Assembly (NCBI GenBank): GCA_024742835.1
Contig: JANSXS010000008.1
Span: forward strand, 36,493 to 100,492
Source of the DNA: Paracoccaceae bacterium
GTDB taxonomy: Bacteria > Pseudomonadota > Alphaproteobacteria > Rhodobacterales > Rhodobacteraceae
Length of the DNA: 64,000 nucleotides
Reading direction: 5' to 3'
Under the pieces are notes generated by a model. It worked only from the letters and a program-made list of their open reading frames with translations, had not been told where the DNA came from and searched no databases. Made by a program: the position numbers and the translations under genes. Shown piece after piece: positions 43,453 to 52,510 of this stretch (its first letter is position 1; every line of letters begins with the position of its first letter).

Positions 43453-44844
43453 TCAGGCGGCGGGTCGATGCGCGAAGGTCACGGTGTCGCGCCCGTCTGA
43501 TTTGGAGCCGTAAAGCGCGCGATCTGCCTGGCCCAAAAGCCCTTCCACCGTCGGCTTGGGCGCATTGGCCTGCGGCTCTGCCAAGGTGACGCCAAGGCTT
43601 ATGGTGACATGCACGGGCGCGGTGGCACCGGGAATGGTAATGGGCGTTTCGCGCAGCACCCGGCACAGCCGTGCGGCCAGGTCGCGTGCGGCGGCGCGCG
43701 AACAGCCAGGTAGCAGCATCAGGAATTCCTCGCCGCCCATGCGCGCCAAAACATCGCCGGGCCGCAGTGCGCCGCGCAGCAAGCCCGCCACGCGCGTCAG
43801 CACCAGATCGCCCGCGGCATGGCCATAATTGTCATTGACCGCCTTGAAATGATCCAGGTCGGCGGCGATCACCGCGAAACCGCCGCTTGGGCCTGGCAAG
43901 CCGCCGATCATTCGCTCAAGCTGGCTCAGCGCGTAGCGGCGGTTGTAAAGCCCGGTCAGCGGATCGGTCATCGCCGCGGCAAGCCCGCTCTGAAGTTGAT
44001 CGCGCAGCGTGTCTTCGGCTTGTTGGAGGTGCAGCTGGGCTTGAATGCGCAGGTCGATCTCCTCGGGGGGGGTATCCGCCCCTACCACGTCATGTGCTCC
44101 GACATCCAGAAGCTGGGCGGCCCGCGGGGCATCTGCATGGTCGATCATCACGATCACGCGTGCTTGCCGCGTGCCGGGCGCGCTGCGCAGTTCGGCCAGC
44201 ATGGCAAGGCCGGGGGTGTCCGGCTCCGGCCCGATGGCCAGCAGGACAAGCTGCGGTTTGCGGGGCAGGTCGGCCAGATCGCGGGGCCGCGCGATCTGCG
44301 TGGCGATGACATGGCCCGCGCCGCGCCGCGCCAGCCGCATCAGATGCGCGCCCGCCGCACCCGCCGCAGTGCTGGCCATCACCGCGATCCGGCCCGGCGG
44401 GGCATAGCCGACCGGCGCTTCGGCAAGGCCGAGCGCCTGCGCCATCGCCGGTTGCAGGCCCAGATCCGCGTCGCGCGGCGCATGGCGCAACTGGCTGCGC
44501 AGGCGCGCCAGCAGCAATGCTTCGGGGACAGGTTTGGTGATCACATCGGTGGCCCCTTGCCGCAGTCGCAGAATGCGCAGGGCCGGATCGGGCTGTGACA
44601 AAAGCGCGACCACTGGGGGCATGGCGATGCCCGGCAAACGCCGCAGCCGGTGCAGCAGATCCGGGAAGTCCGCATCGGGCAGGGCGCCGGACAGGATGAT
44701 ATCGGGCTGTTCACGGGCCGCGATCCGGGCCGCCTCTTGGGCGGTACCGGCTTGCAGAACCTGGTAGAAGGCCGCTGAAAGCTTGACCTTCAGGACGATG
44801 CGGTTGGTCGCAACACTGTCCACGATCAGGATTTTGCCCGTCAT
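43453..44844 (-). CDS. Diguanylate cyclase with degenerate receiver domains (PleD-like)
   Basis: 463 residues from ATG 44844 (M-T-G-K-I-L-I-V-D). Two receiver-like domains are followed by GGDEF. In the first receiver the phospho-acceptor Asp is replaced by Gly53 (IILSGALPD) and one acidic pocket residue by Ser10, while Lys104 remains. The second also lacks the acceptor. The cyclase site is MGGEEF, with the product-inhibition site RPGD five residues before it, and TDPLTGLYNRR begins the domain. It should still make cyclic-di-GMP, but not by normal phosphorylation control. Confidence 0.92.
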   Translation of the reverse strand: MTGKILIVDSVATNRIVLKVKLSAAFYQVLQAGTAQEAARIAAREQPDIILSGALPDADFPDLLHRLRRLPGIAMPPVVALLSQPDPALRILRLRQGATDVITKPVPEALLLARLRSQLRHAPRDADLGLQPAMAQALGLAEAPVGYAPPGRIAVMASTAAGAAGAHLMRLARRGAGHVIATQIARPRDLADLPRKPQLVLLAIGPEPDTPGLAMLAELRSAPGTRQARVIVMIDHADAPRAAQLLDVGAHDVVGADTPPEEIDLRIQAQLHLQQAEDTLRDQLQSGLAAAMTDPLTGLYNRRYALSQLERMIGGLPGPSGGFAVIAADLDHFKAVNDNYGHAAGDLVLTRVAGLLRGALRPGDVLARMGGEEFLMLLPGCSRAAARDLAARLCRVLRETPITIPGATAPVHVTISLGVTLAEPQANAPKPTVEGLLGQADRALYGSKSDGRDTVTFAHRPAA

Positions 44845-44924
44845 GGCGGACGCCCTTTCTTGCTTGCCCTTTTGCTGTACGGAACTATCCATGGCAGGAG
44901 TTAACAAAACCTTTCCGGGACTTC

Positions 44925-45215
44925 ATGATTATGGCCGATGCGCAGGAAGCCGCTGAAACGACAGCCCTGAAATGCCTGGCCTGGCTGGCCGGGCACGAAA
45001 GCCTTCTGGATGTGTTCATGGGGGCAACAGGCGTGGGGCGCGACGATCTGCGGGCAGGGGCGCAAGACCCTGTTTTCCTTGCCTCCGTGTTGGATTTCGT
45101 GATGCAGGACGACGCCTGGGTGATGGAATTCTGCGCGGCGGAGGGGCTGTCGGGCGAGGCGCTCATGCAGGCGCGCATGGCGCTGCCCGGCGGGCAACAC
45201 CGGCATTGGACGTGA
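44925..45215 (+). CDS. DUF3572-family protein
   Basis: 96 residues; the ATG two codons later is also possible. The sequence ALKCLAWLAG...LLDVFMGATGV and FVMQDDAWVMEFC matches DUF3572, a small helical family common next to polyphosphate or response-regulator genes in alphaproteobacteria. It is divergent from the cyclase gene by about 80 bp and 7 bp upstream of the HAD gene. Function unknown. Confidence 0.75.
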   Translation: MIMADAQEAAETTALKCLAWLAGHESLLDVFMGATGVGRDDLRAGAQDPVFLASVLDFVMQDDAWVMEFCAAEGLSGEALMQARMALPGGQHRHWT

Positions 45216-45222
45216 GTGTGAC

Positions 45223-45930
45223 ATGGTAAACACAGGCGCAAGAAAGATTGACGGGATCATCTTTGACAAGGACGGCACCCTGTTCGATTTCCACACGACT
45301 TGGAGCGCATGGGCCCATGGTGTCATCGTCTCGCTGACCGGCGGTGATGCCGATCACGCCGCGCGGATGGCGGATGCGATGGATTTCGACCTCGTCACCC
45401 GCCGCTATCGCCCGACCAGCCCGCTCATCGCCTGCACCAATCGCGAGGCGGCGGAACATGTGGCCCGCGCGCTGCCAGGCCGAAGCGTGGACGAGATCGA
45501 ACTTTATCTTTCGCAGTCTTCGCTCGACGTGCCGCAGGCCGAAGCGGTGCCGCTCGGCCCCTTCCTTGCCGGGTTGACGCAGGCCGGGATCGCCACTGGC
45601 GTCGTTACCAATGACACCGAAGCGGGCGCGCGCGCGCATCTGGACAAGGCCGGCGTGCTGGAGAGTTTCGCCTTCGTCGCGGGCTTCGATTCCGGCCACG
45701 GGGCCAAGCCCGAGCCGGGCGGCCTGCTCGCCTTTGCCCGCGTGACCGGGCTCGACCCTTCGCGCGTCGCCATGGTGGGCGACAGCACTCATGACCTGCA
45801 CGCGGGCCGCGTGGCGGGGATGATCACCATCGGTGTGCTGACCGGTCCGGCAACCGAGCCGGATCTGACCCCCCACGCAGATATCGTCCTCCCCGATATC
45901 GGCCATATCTCGGGTTGGCTTGCGGCATGA
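45223..45930 (+). CDS. HAD-family hydrolase (phosphoglycolate phosphatase-like)
   Basis: 235 residues. HAD motifs in order are FDKDGTLFDF (I, nucleophile Asp near residue 15), GVVTND (II), the Lys in GAKPEPGG (III) and MVGDSTHDLHAG (IV). The cap is the helical C1 type of phosphoglycolate phosphatases. Substrate unproven. The stop overlaps the next transporter start (ATGA). Confidence 0.9.
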   Translation: MVNTGARKIDGIIFDKDGTLFDFHTTWSAWAHGVIVSLTGGDADHAARMADAMDFDLVTRRYRPTSPLIACTNREAAEHVARALPGRSVDEIELYLSQSSLDVPQAEAVPLGPFLAGLTQAGIATGVVTNDTEAGARAHLDKAGVLESFAFVAGFDSGHGAKPEPGGLLAFARVTGLDPSRVAMVGDSTHDLHAGRVAGMITIGVLTGPATEPDLTPHADIVLPDIGHISGWLAA

Positions 45931-46817
45931 GGCAAGGTCCGTTCTATGGTATCATGCTGGCGCTGTTCGGCACGCTGGTGCTGACCCCCGATGCGATGCT
46001 GATGCGCCTGTCGGATATGGGCGGATTCCAGATGACCGGCTGGCGCGGGCTGTTGATGGGTGGCGTGATGCTGTCGCTATGGGCGGTGCTGTCGCGGGAC
46101 CGAACAGGTGACATGCTGAGCCTGCGCAGCGGGCCGGGCCTGTTGATCGTAGGCTGTCAGGTGCTCAATTCCCTGCTGTTCTGCCTTGGCATCGCCAACG
46201 CGCCCGCGGCGATGGTGCTGATCGGGGTAGCCGCCGTGCCGGTTTGTGCGGCGCTGATGGCGCGGCTCGTGACCGGCGAACGGGCCAGCATGGCCACCTG
46301 GGCCGCAATCTGTGCCGTGCTGACGGGCATCGGCGTCGGCGTTCTGGGCGAAGGCGCGGGCACGCTGGCTCTGGACTGGCAGGCGCTGTCGGGGGCCGCT
46401 CTTGGGCTTGGGGTCGCGATGGTGCTGGCGATGAATTTCGTGGTGCTGCGCGCACAGCCGCATCTGCCGATCCTGCTGGTGATCGGTCTGGGCGCGCTGA
46501 TTGCGGGTGCGCTTGGCTGGGCCGTCACCGGCCCGTCGCGCATGTTCGAGGGACAGATCGGCTACATGGCCCTGACCGGCGCGGTTGTGCTGCCGGTGTC
46601 GTTCTTTACCCTGTCGCTGGCTTCGCGCCATGCGCCCGCTGCCACGGTCAGCCTGATCATGCTGATGGAAACCGTGCTGGGGCCGCTTTGGGTCTGGCTG
46701 GGGGTGGGCGAACGGCCCACGCCCACGATGATTCTGGGCGGTGCCATCGTGGTGACCAGCCTTGCGGTTTACTTGCGCTATCAGATGCGGCGCAGGCCGC
46801 CCCCCGTGACCCCCTGA
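45927..46817 (+). CDS. EamA/DMT-superfamily membrane transporter
   Basis: 296 residues from ATG 45927, overlapping the HAD gene. About ten membrane segments in two EamA repeats are visible, with TLGM-like ends and the PAATVSLIMLMETVLGPLWVW motif typical of this superfamily near residue 245. Substrate unknown; translational coupling suggests a link to the HAD phosphatase. Confidence 0.88.
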   Translation: MRQGPFYGIMLALFGTLVLTPDAMLMRLSDMGGFQMTGWRGLLMGGVMLSLWAVLSRDRTGDMLSLRSGPGLLIVGCQVLNSLLFCLGIANAPAAMVLIGVAAVPVCAALMARLVTGERASMATWAAICAVLTGIGVGVLGEGAGTLALDWQALSGAALGLGVAMVLAMNFVVLRAQPHLPILLVIGLGALIAGALGWAVTGPSRMFEGQIGYMALTGAVVLPVSFFTLSLASRHAPAATVSLIMLMETVLGPLWVWLGVGERPTPTMILGGAIVVTSLAVYLRYQMRRRPPPVTP

Positions 46818-46912
46818 GGTACATCCGCGACAGTGTGTGTCGCGAATTGGCAGTTTTGGCCCGCCGCCCGGTGCTTGCATGACAGGCAGGCAACAACAGG
46901 GAAGGCGCGGCA

Positions 46913-48475
46913 ATGGGGCAGACATCCAATCGCCGAAAGCGCGGCGGTGGCCGGGCCGGCAACGCCCTGCGCCGGGGGATCGAGGTCATAGACCAGATGC
47001 CGTGGAGCCCGCCGGTCAATATCGACAGACCGACCGAGCCGCTGACCCCGGAGGACGTGCAGGCGATCCATGACGGTGCCATGCGCATTCTGGAAGAGAT
47101 CGGTGTCGAGTTTCTGAACCCCGAGGCGCTGGCGGTGCTGCGCGTCACTGGCGGCTGCATGATCGAGGGCGAGAATGTCCGCATGGACCGCGCCTTTGTC
47201 ATGGAGATGATCGGCAAGGCCCCCGCTGCGTTTACCATAACCCCGCGCAACCCGGCCCGCGCCATCACCATCGGCGCGGGCCATGTCAATTTTGGCAACG
47301 TCTCGTCCCCGCCAAGCTATTGGGACATGAACCTTGGCCGCAAGGTCACCGGCACACAAGAGATGTGCGCGAACCTGCTGAAACTCAGCCAGTATTTCAA
47401 CTGCATCCATTTTGTCGGCGGCTACCCGGTGGAACCGCAGGACATTCATGCGCGGGTGCGGCATCTGGACGTGCTTTATGACAAGCTGACGCTGACCGAC
47501 AAGGTCGCCCACGCCTATTGCCTGGGGCGCGAACGGGTCGAGGATGGGATGGAGATGGTGCGCATCGCCGCCGGTCTCAGCCATGAAGAGTTCGAGAGCC
47601 GCCCGCGCATGTTCTCCAACATTAACTCCACCTCACCGCTCAAGCACGATCACCCTATGCTGGATGGCTGGATGCGGCTGGCCCGGCGCAATCAGGGGCT
47701 GGTCGTGACGCCTTTCACGCTGGCGGGCGCGATGGCGCCGGTGACGATGGCGGGGGCGGTGACGCTCAGCCTGGCCGAGGCGCTTTGCGCCGTGGTGCTG
47801 GCCCAGGTGATCCGCCCCGGCGTGGGCGTTGCGATCGGCACTTTTACGTCGAACGTGGATATGAAATCGGGTGCGCCCGCCTTTGGCACGCCGGAATACA
47901 TGCGCGCCACGCAGATGACAGGGCAAATGGCGCGCTTTTATGGCCTGCCGCTACGCGCCAGCGGGGTCTGTGCCGCCAACGTGCCAGACGGGCAGGCGAC
48001 ATGGGAGACATCGAACAGCCTGTGGTCGGCGGTGCAGGCAGGGGCCAACATGGTGTATCACGCCGCCGGATGGCTGGAAGGCGGGCTGATCGCCAGCCCC
48101 GAAAAACTGATAATGGATTGCGAGATATTGCAGCATATTCAACGGTATATGGACCCGGTGATCTGCAAGACCGGCACCGACGAGATCGCGTTTGACGCCA
48201 TCCGCGAGGTTGGCAATCAAGGACATTTCTTTGGCATCCAGCACACGCAGGACCGATACGAGACCGCGTTCTACCGCCCTTTTCTAAGCGACGGGCGCAA
48301 TTACGAGGCGTGGGAAATGGCCGGGGGTATCTGGACACCGGCCCGCGCGCATCAGGTGTTCCGCGACATTCTTTCCGGGTTCGAGCCGCCCCCGATGGAC
48401 CCCGCGCATCGCGAAGCGCTTGCCGCCTTTGTCGCACGACGCAAGGCAGAGGGCGGCGCGCCCACCGATTATTGA
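46913..48475 (+). CDS. Trimethylamine methyltransferase (MttB)-family protein, non-pyrrolysine type
   Basis: 520 residues with the MttB barrel: LTPEDVQAIHDGAMRILEEI, GRKVTGTQEM, MFSNINSTSPL and the PDGQATWETSNSLWSAVQAG region. The frame has no internal TAG, so it belongs to the non-pyrrolysine group, members of which demethylate glycine betaine and similar quaternary amines onto a corrinoid protein. No corrinoid protein or methyltransferase partner is adjacent, so the acceptor must be encoded elsewhere. An imperfect hairpin with a short T-run follows at about 48480. Confidence 0.9.
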   Translation: MGQTSNRRKRGGGRAGNALRRGIEVIDQMPWSPPVNIDRPTEPLTPEDVQAIHDGAMRILEEIGVEFLNPEALAVLRVTGGCMIEGENVRMDRAFVMEMIGKAPAAFTITPRNPARAITIGAGHVNFGNVSSPPSYWDMNLGRKVTGTQEMCANLLKLSQYFNCIHFVGGYPVEPQDIHARVRHLDVLYDKLTLTDKVAHAYCLGRERVEDGMEMVRIAAGLSHEEFESRPRMFSNINSTSPLKHDHPMLDGWMRLARRNQGLVVTPFTLAGAMAPVTMAGAVTLSLAEALCAVVLAQVIRPGVGVAIGTFTSNVDMKSGAPAFGTPEYMRATQMTGQMARFYGLPLRASGVCAANVPDGQATWETSNSLWSAVQAGANMVYHAAGWLEGGLIASPEKLIMDCEILQHIQRYMDPVICKTGTDEIAFDAIREVGNQGHFFGIQHTQDRYETAFYRPFLSDGRNYEAWEMAGGIWTPARAHQVFRDILSGFEPPPMDPAHREALAAFVARRKAEGGAPTDY

Positions 48476-48563
48476 GTCGCAAAGGCCGGGAGCCGGGCTT
48501 TTGTTGACCTTGCCTTAATGTTTTCGTGCAACGTTCGGTGCCTGAGCCAAGCGGAGCGTAGCC

Positions 48564-49160
48564 ATGCACGGGTTGATCAATCGTGCGATCGAAATGTTCG
48601 TTCGCGATACATATGGCCGCAAGGCGTGGGTCGCCCTGGCGGTACGCTGCGATCTTGGGTCGACCGAGTTCGAGGCGATGCTGACCTATGATGACGCGAT
48701 CACGCCTGCGTTGTTGCGGGGGCTGGCGCGGGAACAGGACAAGCCGGTCGAAACCCTTTTGGAGGATATCGGCACCTATCTCGTCTCGCATCCCAGTGCC
48801 GAACGGGTGCGCCGCCTGCTGCGGTTTTCCGGTGATGATTTCACCGAATTCCTGCGCTCGCTTGACGATCTTCCGGCGCGGGCCCGTCTGGCGGTGCCTG
48901 ACCTGATATTGCCCCGGCTGGAATTGCGGGAACACAATCTTCAGAATTTCTCGCTCAAGGTCTGTCATGGGGCCGATATCCCGCCGGTCTTCGGGCATGT
49001 GCTGGTTGGCCTGCTGCGGGCCATGGCCGACGATTACGGGGCGCTTGTGCTGCTCGATCACAAGGGGGGCAGCGGCGGAACAGAGGTAATTTGCGTCAAC
49101 CTGCTGGAAAGCGCCTTTGCAAAGGGGCGCAGTTTTGCTCTTGGGCAGGTGCCGCGATGA
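48564..49160 (+). CDS. H-NOX-like protein lacking the heme ligand
   Basis: 198 residues. It opens MHGLINRAIEMFVRDTYGRK like H-NOX (heme nitric-oxide/oxygen-binding) sensors and keeps the FTEFLRSLDDL and GHVLVGLLRAMADDYG segments. The proximal His of the usual LD-x-LH motif is Pro104 here (LDDLPARARLAVPDL), and the heme-contacting Y-x-S-x-R motif reads S-L-K-V-C near residues 130-134. Both changes argue against ordinary heme binding. It overlaps the downstream cyclase gene by four bases, so the two probably act as a pair. Confidence 0.85.
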   Translation: MHGLINRAIEMFVRDTYGRKAWVALAVRCDLGSTEFEAMLTYDDAITPALLRGLAREQDKPVETLLEDIGTYLVSHPSAERVRRLLRFSGDDFTEFLRSLDDLPARARLAVPDLILPRLELREHNLQNFSLKVCHGADIPPVFGHVLVGLLRAMADDYGALVLLDHKGGSGGTEVICVNLLESAFAKGRSFALGQVPR

Positions 49161-50191
49161 TCGGGCAGCCGTCACAGCTTTGCGCGCTGCTCGACACGCT
49201 TTGCCCCATGCATGTGATGGTCGATCCCACCGGGCATATCCGCCACGCTGGCCCGACCCTGATCAAGGTTCTGGGGGGCGCGCCGGTGCGCGGGCGGCGG
49301 TTTTTCGAAATGTTCGAACTTTTGCGCCCGACCATGCCCTGTACCATGGTGGCGCTGCGCGCGGCTTCTGGACAGCGCCTGCATCTGCGTCTGCGCGACG
49401 GGTCACGCAGCGAGATGAAGGGCGTGTTGATGCCCTTGCCGGACGGGCCGGACGGCGCGCTTGTCGTCAACCTGTCCTTTGGCCTGTCGGTCGTCGCGGC
49501 GGTCAGCCGGTATGACCTGACCAACGCAGATTTCGCCGCGACCGACCTGACCGTCGAGATGCTTTATCTGGTCGAGGCGAAATCGGCCGCGATGGACGCC
49601 TCGCGCAAGCTGAACCTGCGCCTTCAGGGGGCCAAGATAGCGGCCGAGGAACAGGCATTTACCGACACGCTGACCGGCTTGCACAACCGCCGCGCGCTGG
49701 AGCCGGTGCTGACCCGGCTGATCGAGGCGGGCGAGGATTTCGCGCTGATGCATCTGGATCTGGATCATTTCAAGCAGGTGAACGACACGTTGGGCCACGC
49801 GGCGGGCGATCACGTGCTCGAAGTGGTGGCGGCGATCCTGCGCGAGGAAACCCGCAAGGGCGATACCATCATCCGCGCAGGCGGCGATGAATTCGTGCTG
49901 ATCTTCGCGCCTTTGATCAAGGCGGGCAATCTCAACGACATTGCCGCGCGCCTGATCCGGCGGCTGGAACAGCCGATCGCCTTTCGCGACCAGATCTGCC
50001 GCATCTCGGCCAGCCTTGGCAGCACGCTAAGCCACGATTACCCCGATCCCGCGATCGAGCGCATGATGGAGGATGCGGATTGCGCACTTTACGCCGCAAA
50101 GGAGGCGGGCAGGGGCCGGCACCTGGCCTTTACGCCCGATTTGCGACCGCGCGCGCCATCGGATCGGGCCGCGGCGCGACAGCGCGCCTGA
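49157..50191 (+). CDS. Diguanylate cyclase with HNOBA/PAS-like N-terminus
   Basis: 344 residues from ATG 49157. The first ~130 residues resemble the H-NOX-associated PAS-like domain of soluble cyclases (HVMVDPTGHIRHAGPTLIKV, RRFFEMFELLRP). A helical linker leads to GGDEF: TDTLTGLHNRRALEPV, catalytic AGGDEF and inhibition site RKGD five residues before it. It should make cyclic-di-GMP under control of the H-NOX-like partner encoded just upstream. Confidence 0.93.
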   Translation: MIGQPSQLCALLDTLCPMHVMVDPTGHIRHAGPTLIKVLGGAPVRGRRFFEMFELLRPTMPCTMVALRAASGQRLHLRLRDGSRSEMKGVLMPLPDGPDGALVVNLSFGLSVVAAVSRYDLTNADFAATDLTVEMLYLVEAKSAAMDASRKLNLRLQGAKIAAEEQAFTDTLTGLHNRRALEPVLTRLIEAGEDFALMHLDLDHFKQVNDTLGHAAGDHVLEVVAAILREETRKGDTIIRAGGDEFVLIFAPLIKAGNLNDIAARLIRRLEQPIAFRDQICRISASLGSTLSHDYPDPAIERMMEDADCALYAAKEAGRGRHLAFTPDLRPRAPSDRAAARQRA

Positions 50192-50275
50192 AAGCCGGGC
50201 CCAAGCCTTGTGCGATGCGCGCCCGCCCGCTATCGCTGTGCCGGCGTGGTCCACGCGCAGTAACAGGGTAATGGC

Positions 50276-51289
50276 ATGACACGGGTTTTCATCACCGGCA
50301 CGGCGGGGTTCATCGGCTTTCATCTCGCAAAGCTTCTGCTGGAAGAGGGCGTGACCGTGCATGGCTTTGACGGCATGACCGATTATTACGAGGTCAGCCT
50401 GAAACAGCGCCGCCATGCCATGCTGCGCCAATCCCCGCATTTCACCACGACCGAGGCGATGCTGGAGGATGACGCGGCGCTGAGTGCTGCCATCGACGCC
50501 TGCGCGCCCGACATCATCGTGCATCTCGCGGCACAGGCGGGCGTGCGCTACAGCCTTGAAAACCCGCGCGCTTATATCGACACCAACATCGTAGGCACCT
50601 TCAACGTGATGGAGGCCGCGCGCCGCCATGCCGTGCGTCACCTTCTCATGGCCTCGACCAGTTCCGCCTACGGCGCGGAAACCGACATGCCCTATGTCGA
50701 GACGCAAAAGGCCGACACCCAGATGACGATCTACGCCGCCACCAAGAAGGCGACGGAATCGATGGGCCATGCCTATGCCCATCTGTGGGATCAGCCGACC
50801 ACGATGTTCCGCTTCTTCACCGTTTACGGGCCGTGGGGGCGGCCTGATATGGCGCTGTTCAAGTTCGTGGATGCCATTCTGGATGGGCGGCCCATCGACG
50901 TGTATAATCACGGCGAAATGTACCGCGATTTCACCTATGTCACCGATCTGGTGCGCGCCATTCGCCTGCTGATGGACACGCCCCCCGAACGGCCCGCAAC
51001 GCCGCAGGATATCGCCGAGGGCGACAGCCTGTCGCCCGTCGCCCCTTACCGAATCGTCAATATCGGCAATTCGCAGACCGTGCGCCTGACCGATTTCGTC
51101 GATGCCATCGAAGAGGTGCTGGGTGTGCCCGCCACCCGCAACCTGATGGACATGCAAAAAGGCGATGTGCCCGCTACGTGGGCCGATGCCAGCCTGCTGC
51201 AAAGCCTGACGGGATATTGCCCGCAAACCGAAGTCCGCGAGGGGATCGCGGAATTCGTTGCCTGGTTCCGCAACTATTACGGCAAGTAA
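50276..51289 (+). CDS. NAD-dependent sugar epimerase (UDP-glucuronate 4-epimerase-like)
   Basis: 337 residues. Extended SDR: Rossmann motif TGTAGFIGFHLAK at the start, catalytic S-T-S-S-A-Y-G and the Y-x3-K pair in IYAATKKATE near residue 150. The segments HLAAQAGVRYSLENPRAYID and FRFFTVYGPWGRPDMALF are typical of UDP-glucuronate 4-epimerases of capsule and lipopolysaccharide synthesis. No glycan cluster surrounds it. Convergent with the flavin reductase gene with only 6 bp between. Confidence 0.92.
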   Translation: MTRVFITGTAGFIGFHLAKLLLEEGVTVHGFDGMTDYYEVSLKQRRHAMLRQSPHFTTTEAMLEDDAALSAAIDACAPDIIVHLAAQAGVRYSLENPRAYIDTNIVGTFNVMEAARRHAVRHLLMASTSSAYGAETDMPYVETQKADTQMTIYAATKKATESMGHAYAHLWDQPTTMFRFFTVYGPWGRPDMALFKFVDAILDGRPIDVYNHGEMYRDFTYVTDLVRAIRLLMDTPPERPATPQDIAEGDSLSPVAPYRIVNIGNSQTVRLTDFVDAIEEVLGVPATRNLMDMQKGDVPATWADASLLQSLTGYCPQTEVREGIAEFVAWFRNYYGK

Positions 51290-51295
51290 AGCGTT

Positions 51296-51898
51296 TCAGC
51301 CCGGCCGCTTCATGGTGAAGACATCGCGCACGACGGTATAATCTTGATAGCCCATGCGCGACAGCGGCTGATAGGTGGTCACGTCGAACAGCCCGTCCTT
51401 GAGGCAATCGTCACGCATATGCACGCCGGTCACTTCTCCGAAGACGGCGAAATTGGCCTCTCCGGGCAGGCGCACGATCTGCGTCAGCTTGCATTCCAAC
51501 GCTGCGGGCGCGCCCGCCACGCGCGAGCAGGCGATGGTATCGCACGCCACCCGCTCCAGCCCGGCAAGGGTGAATTCGTCGGTGTCCTTGTCCCACGCGC
51601 CGGAGGACGCGTTCATCGCCTCGCGCATGGCATATTCCACGATATTGACGCAAAACACGCCGGTATCGCGGATATTGGCGACGCTGTCCTTGGTGTCGCC
51701 CCGGTCCGGCTTGGCCGAGGTGGAGGAAAACATCACCTGCGGCGGCACATAGGCCACGGCGTTGAAGAAGGAATAGGGCGCGAGGTTCTCGGACCCGTCG
51801 CTGCCGCGCGTGGAGATCCAGCCGATGGGCCGGGGCGAGACGATGGCGTTGAACGGGTTATGCGGCAGGCCGTGGCCGTTTTCGGGGCGGTAGAACAT
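51296..51898 (-). CDS. Flavin reductase-like FMN-binding split-barrel protein
   Basis: 200 residues. The RPIGWISTRG, NLAPYSFFNAVAYVPPQVMFSS and TGVFCVNIVEYAMREAMNAS segments are those of the flavin-reductase-like domain family (DIM6/NTAB). It probably binds FMN and supplies reduced flavin or acts as an oxidoreductase; partner unknown. Confidence 0.9.
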   Translation of the reverse strand: MFYRPENGHGLPHNPFNAIVSPRPIGWISTRGSDGSENLAPYSFFNAVAYVPPQVMFSSTSAKPDRGDTKDSVANIRDTGVFCVNIVEYAMREAMNASSGAWDKDTDEFTLAGLERVACDTIACSRVAGAPAALECKLTQIVRLPGEANFAVFGEVTGVHMRDDCLKDGLFDVTTYQPLSRMGYQDYTVVRDVFTMKRPG

Positions 51899-51999
51899 TG
51901 CGGATCCCTGCTGTCATCTGGTGTTTGTGCAAGCCCTAGCCCCATGCTAGGCGACGATCCAGCCGGAATCTTGCGCCGGCGTCGCCAGAGACAGGGGCC

Positions 52000-52485
52000 G
52001 TGATCGAACTACGTCAAGAAAACAGCGACGACTGGTGGGAGGTCGAGGCGCTTTACGACCTGTGTTTCGCACCGGGGCGCGAGGCGCTGTCCTCCTACCG
52101 GCTGCGCGACGGGGTCGGGCCGGTGCCGGGGCTGTGCCTTGTGGCGCGTGACGGGGATGGCGTTCTTGCCGGGGCGATCCGGGTCTGGCCGGTGTGCGCG
52201 GGCGGGCATCCGGCGCTTTTGGTGGGTCCGGTGGCGGTACATCCCACGCGGCAGGGCGAGGGTTTGGGTGCCTATCTTATCCGCGAGGCGGTGGCGCGGG
52301 CGGCGGCGGCAGGCTGGCACCGAGCGCTTCTGGTGGGTGATGCGCCCTATTACGGGCGCTTCGGGTTCGCGCGGCTGAGCGCGGTTGAAATGCCGCCGCC
52401 CACCAACCCTGACCGGGTGCTTGGGCTGGCGCTGTCTCCGGGGGCATGGGACGGAATCTCCGGTCCGGTGGAACGTACCGCTTGA
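52000..52485 (+). CDS. GNAT-family N-acetyltransferase
   Basis: 161 residues from a GTG start. The acetyl-CoA motif appears as VGPVAVHPTRQGEGLGAYLI and the later YYGRFGFARL segment is characteristic of the GNAT family related to YhbS. Substrate unknown. The EcsC gene follows in the same direction. Confidence 0.85.
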   Translation: MIELRQENSDDWWEVEALYDLCFAPGREALSSYRLRDGVGPVPGLCLVARDGDGVLAGAIRVWPVCAGGHPALLVGPVAVHPTRQGEGLGAYLIREAVARAAAAGWHRALLVGDAPYYGRFGFARLSAVEMPPPTNPDRVLGLALSPGAWDGISGPVERTA

Positions 52486-52510
52486 AATCCGTGCCGCGCC
52501 CGCCGATCTT

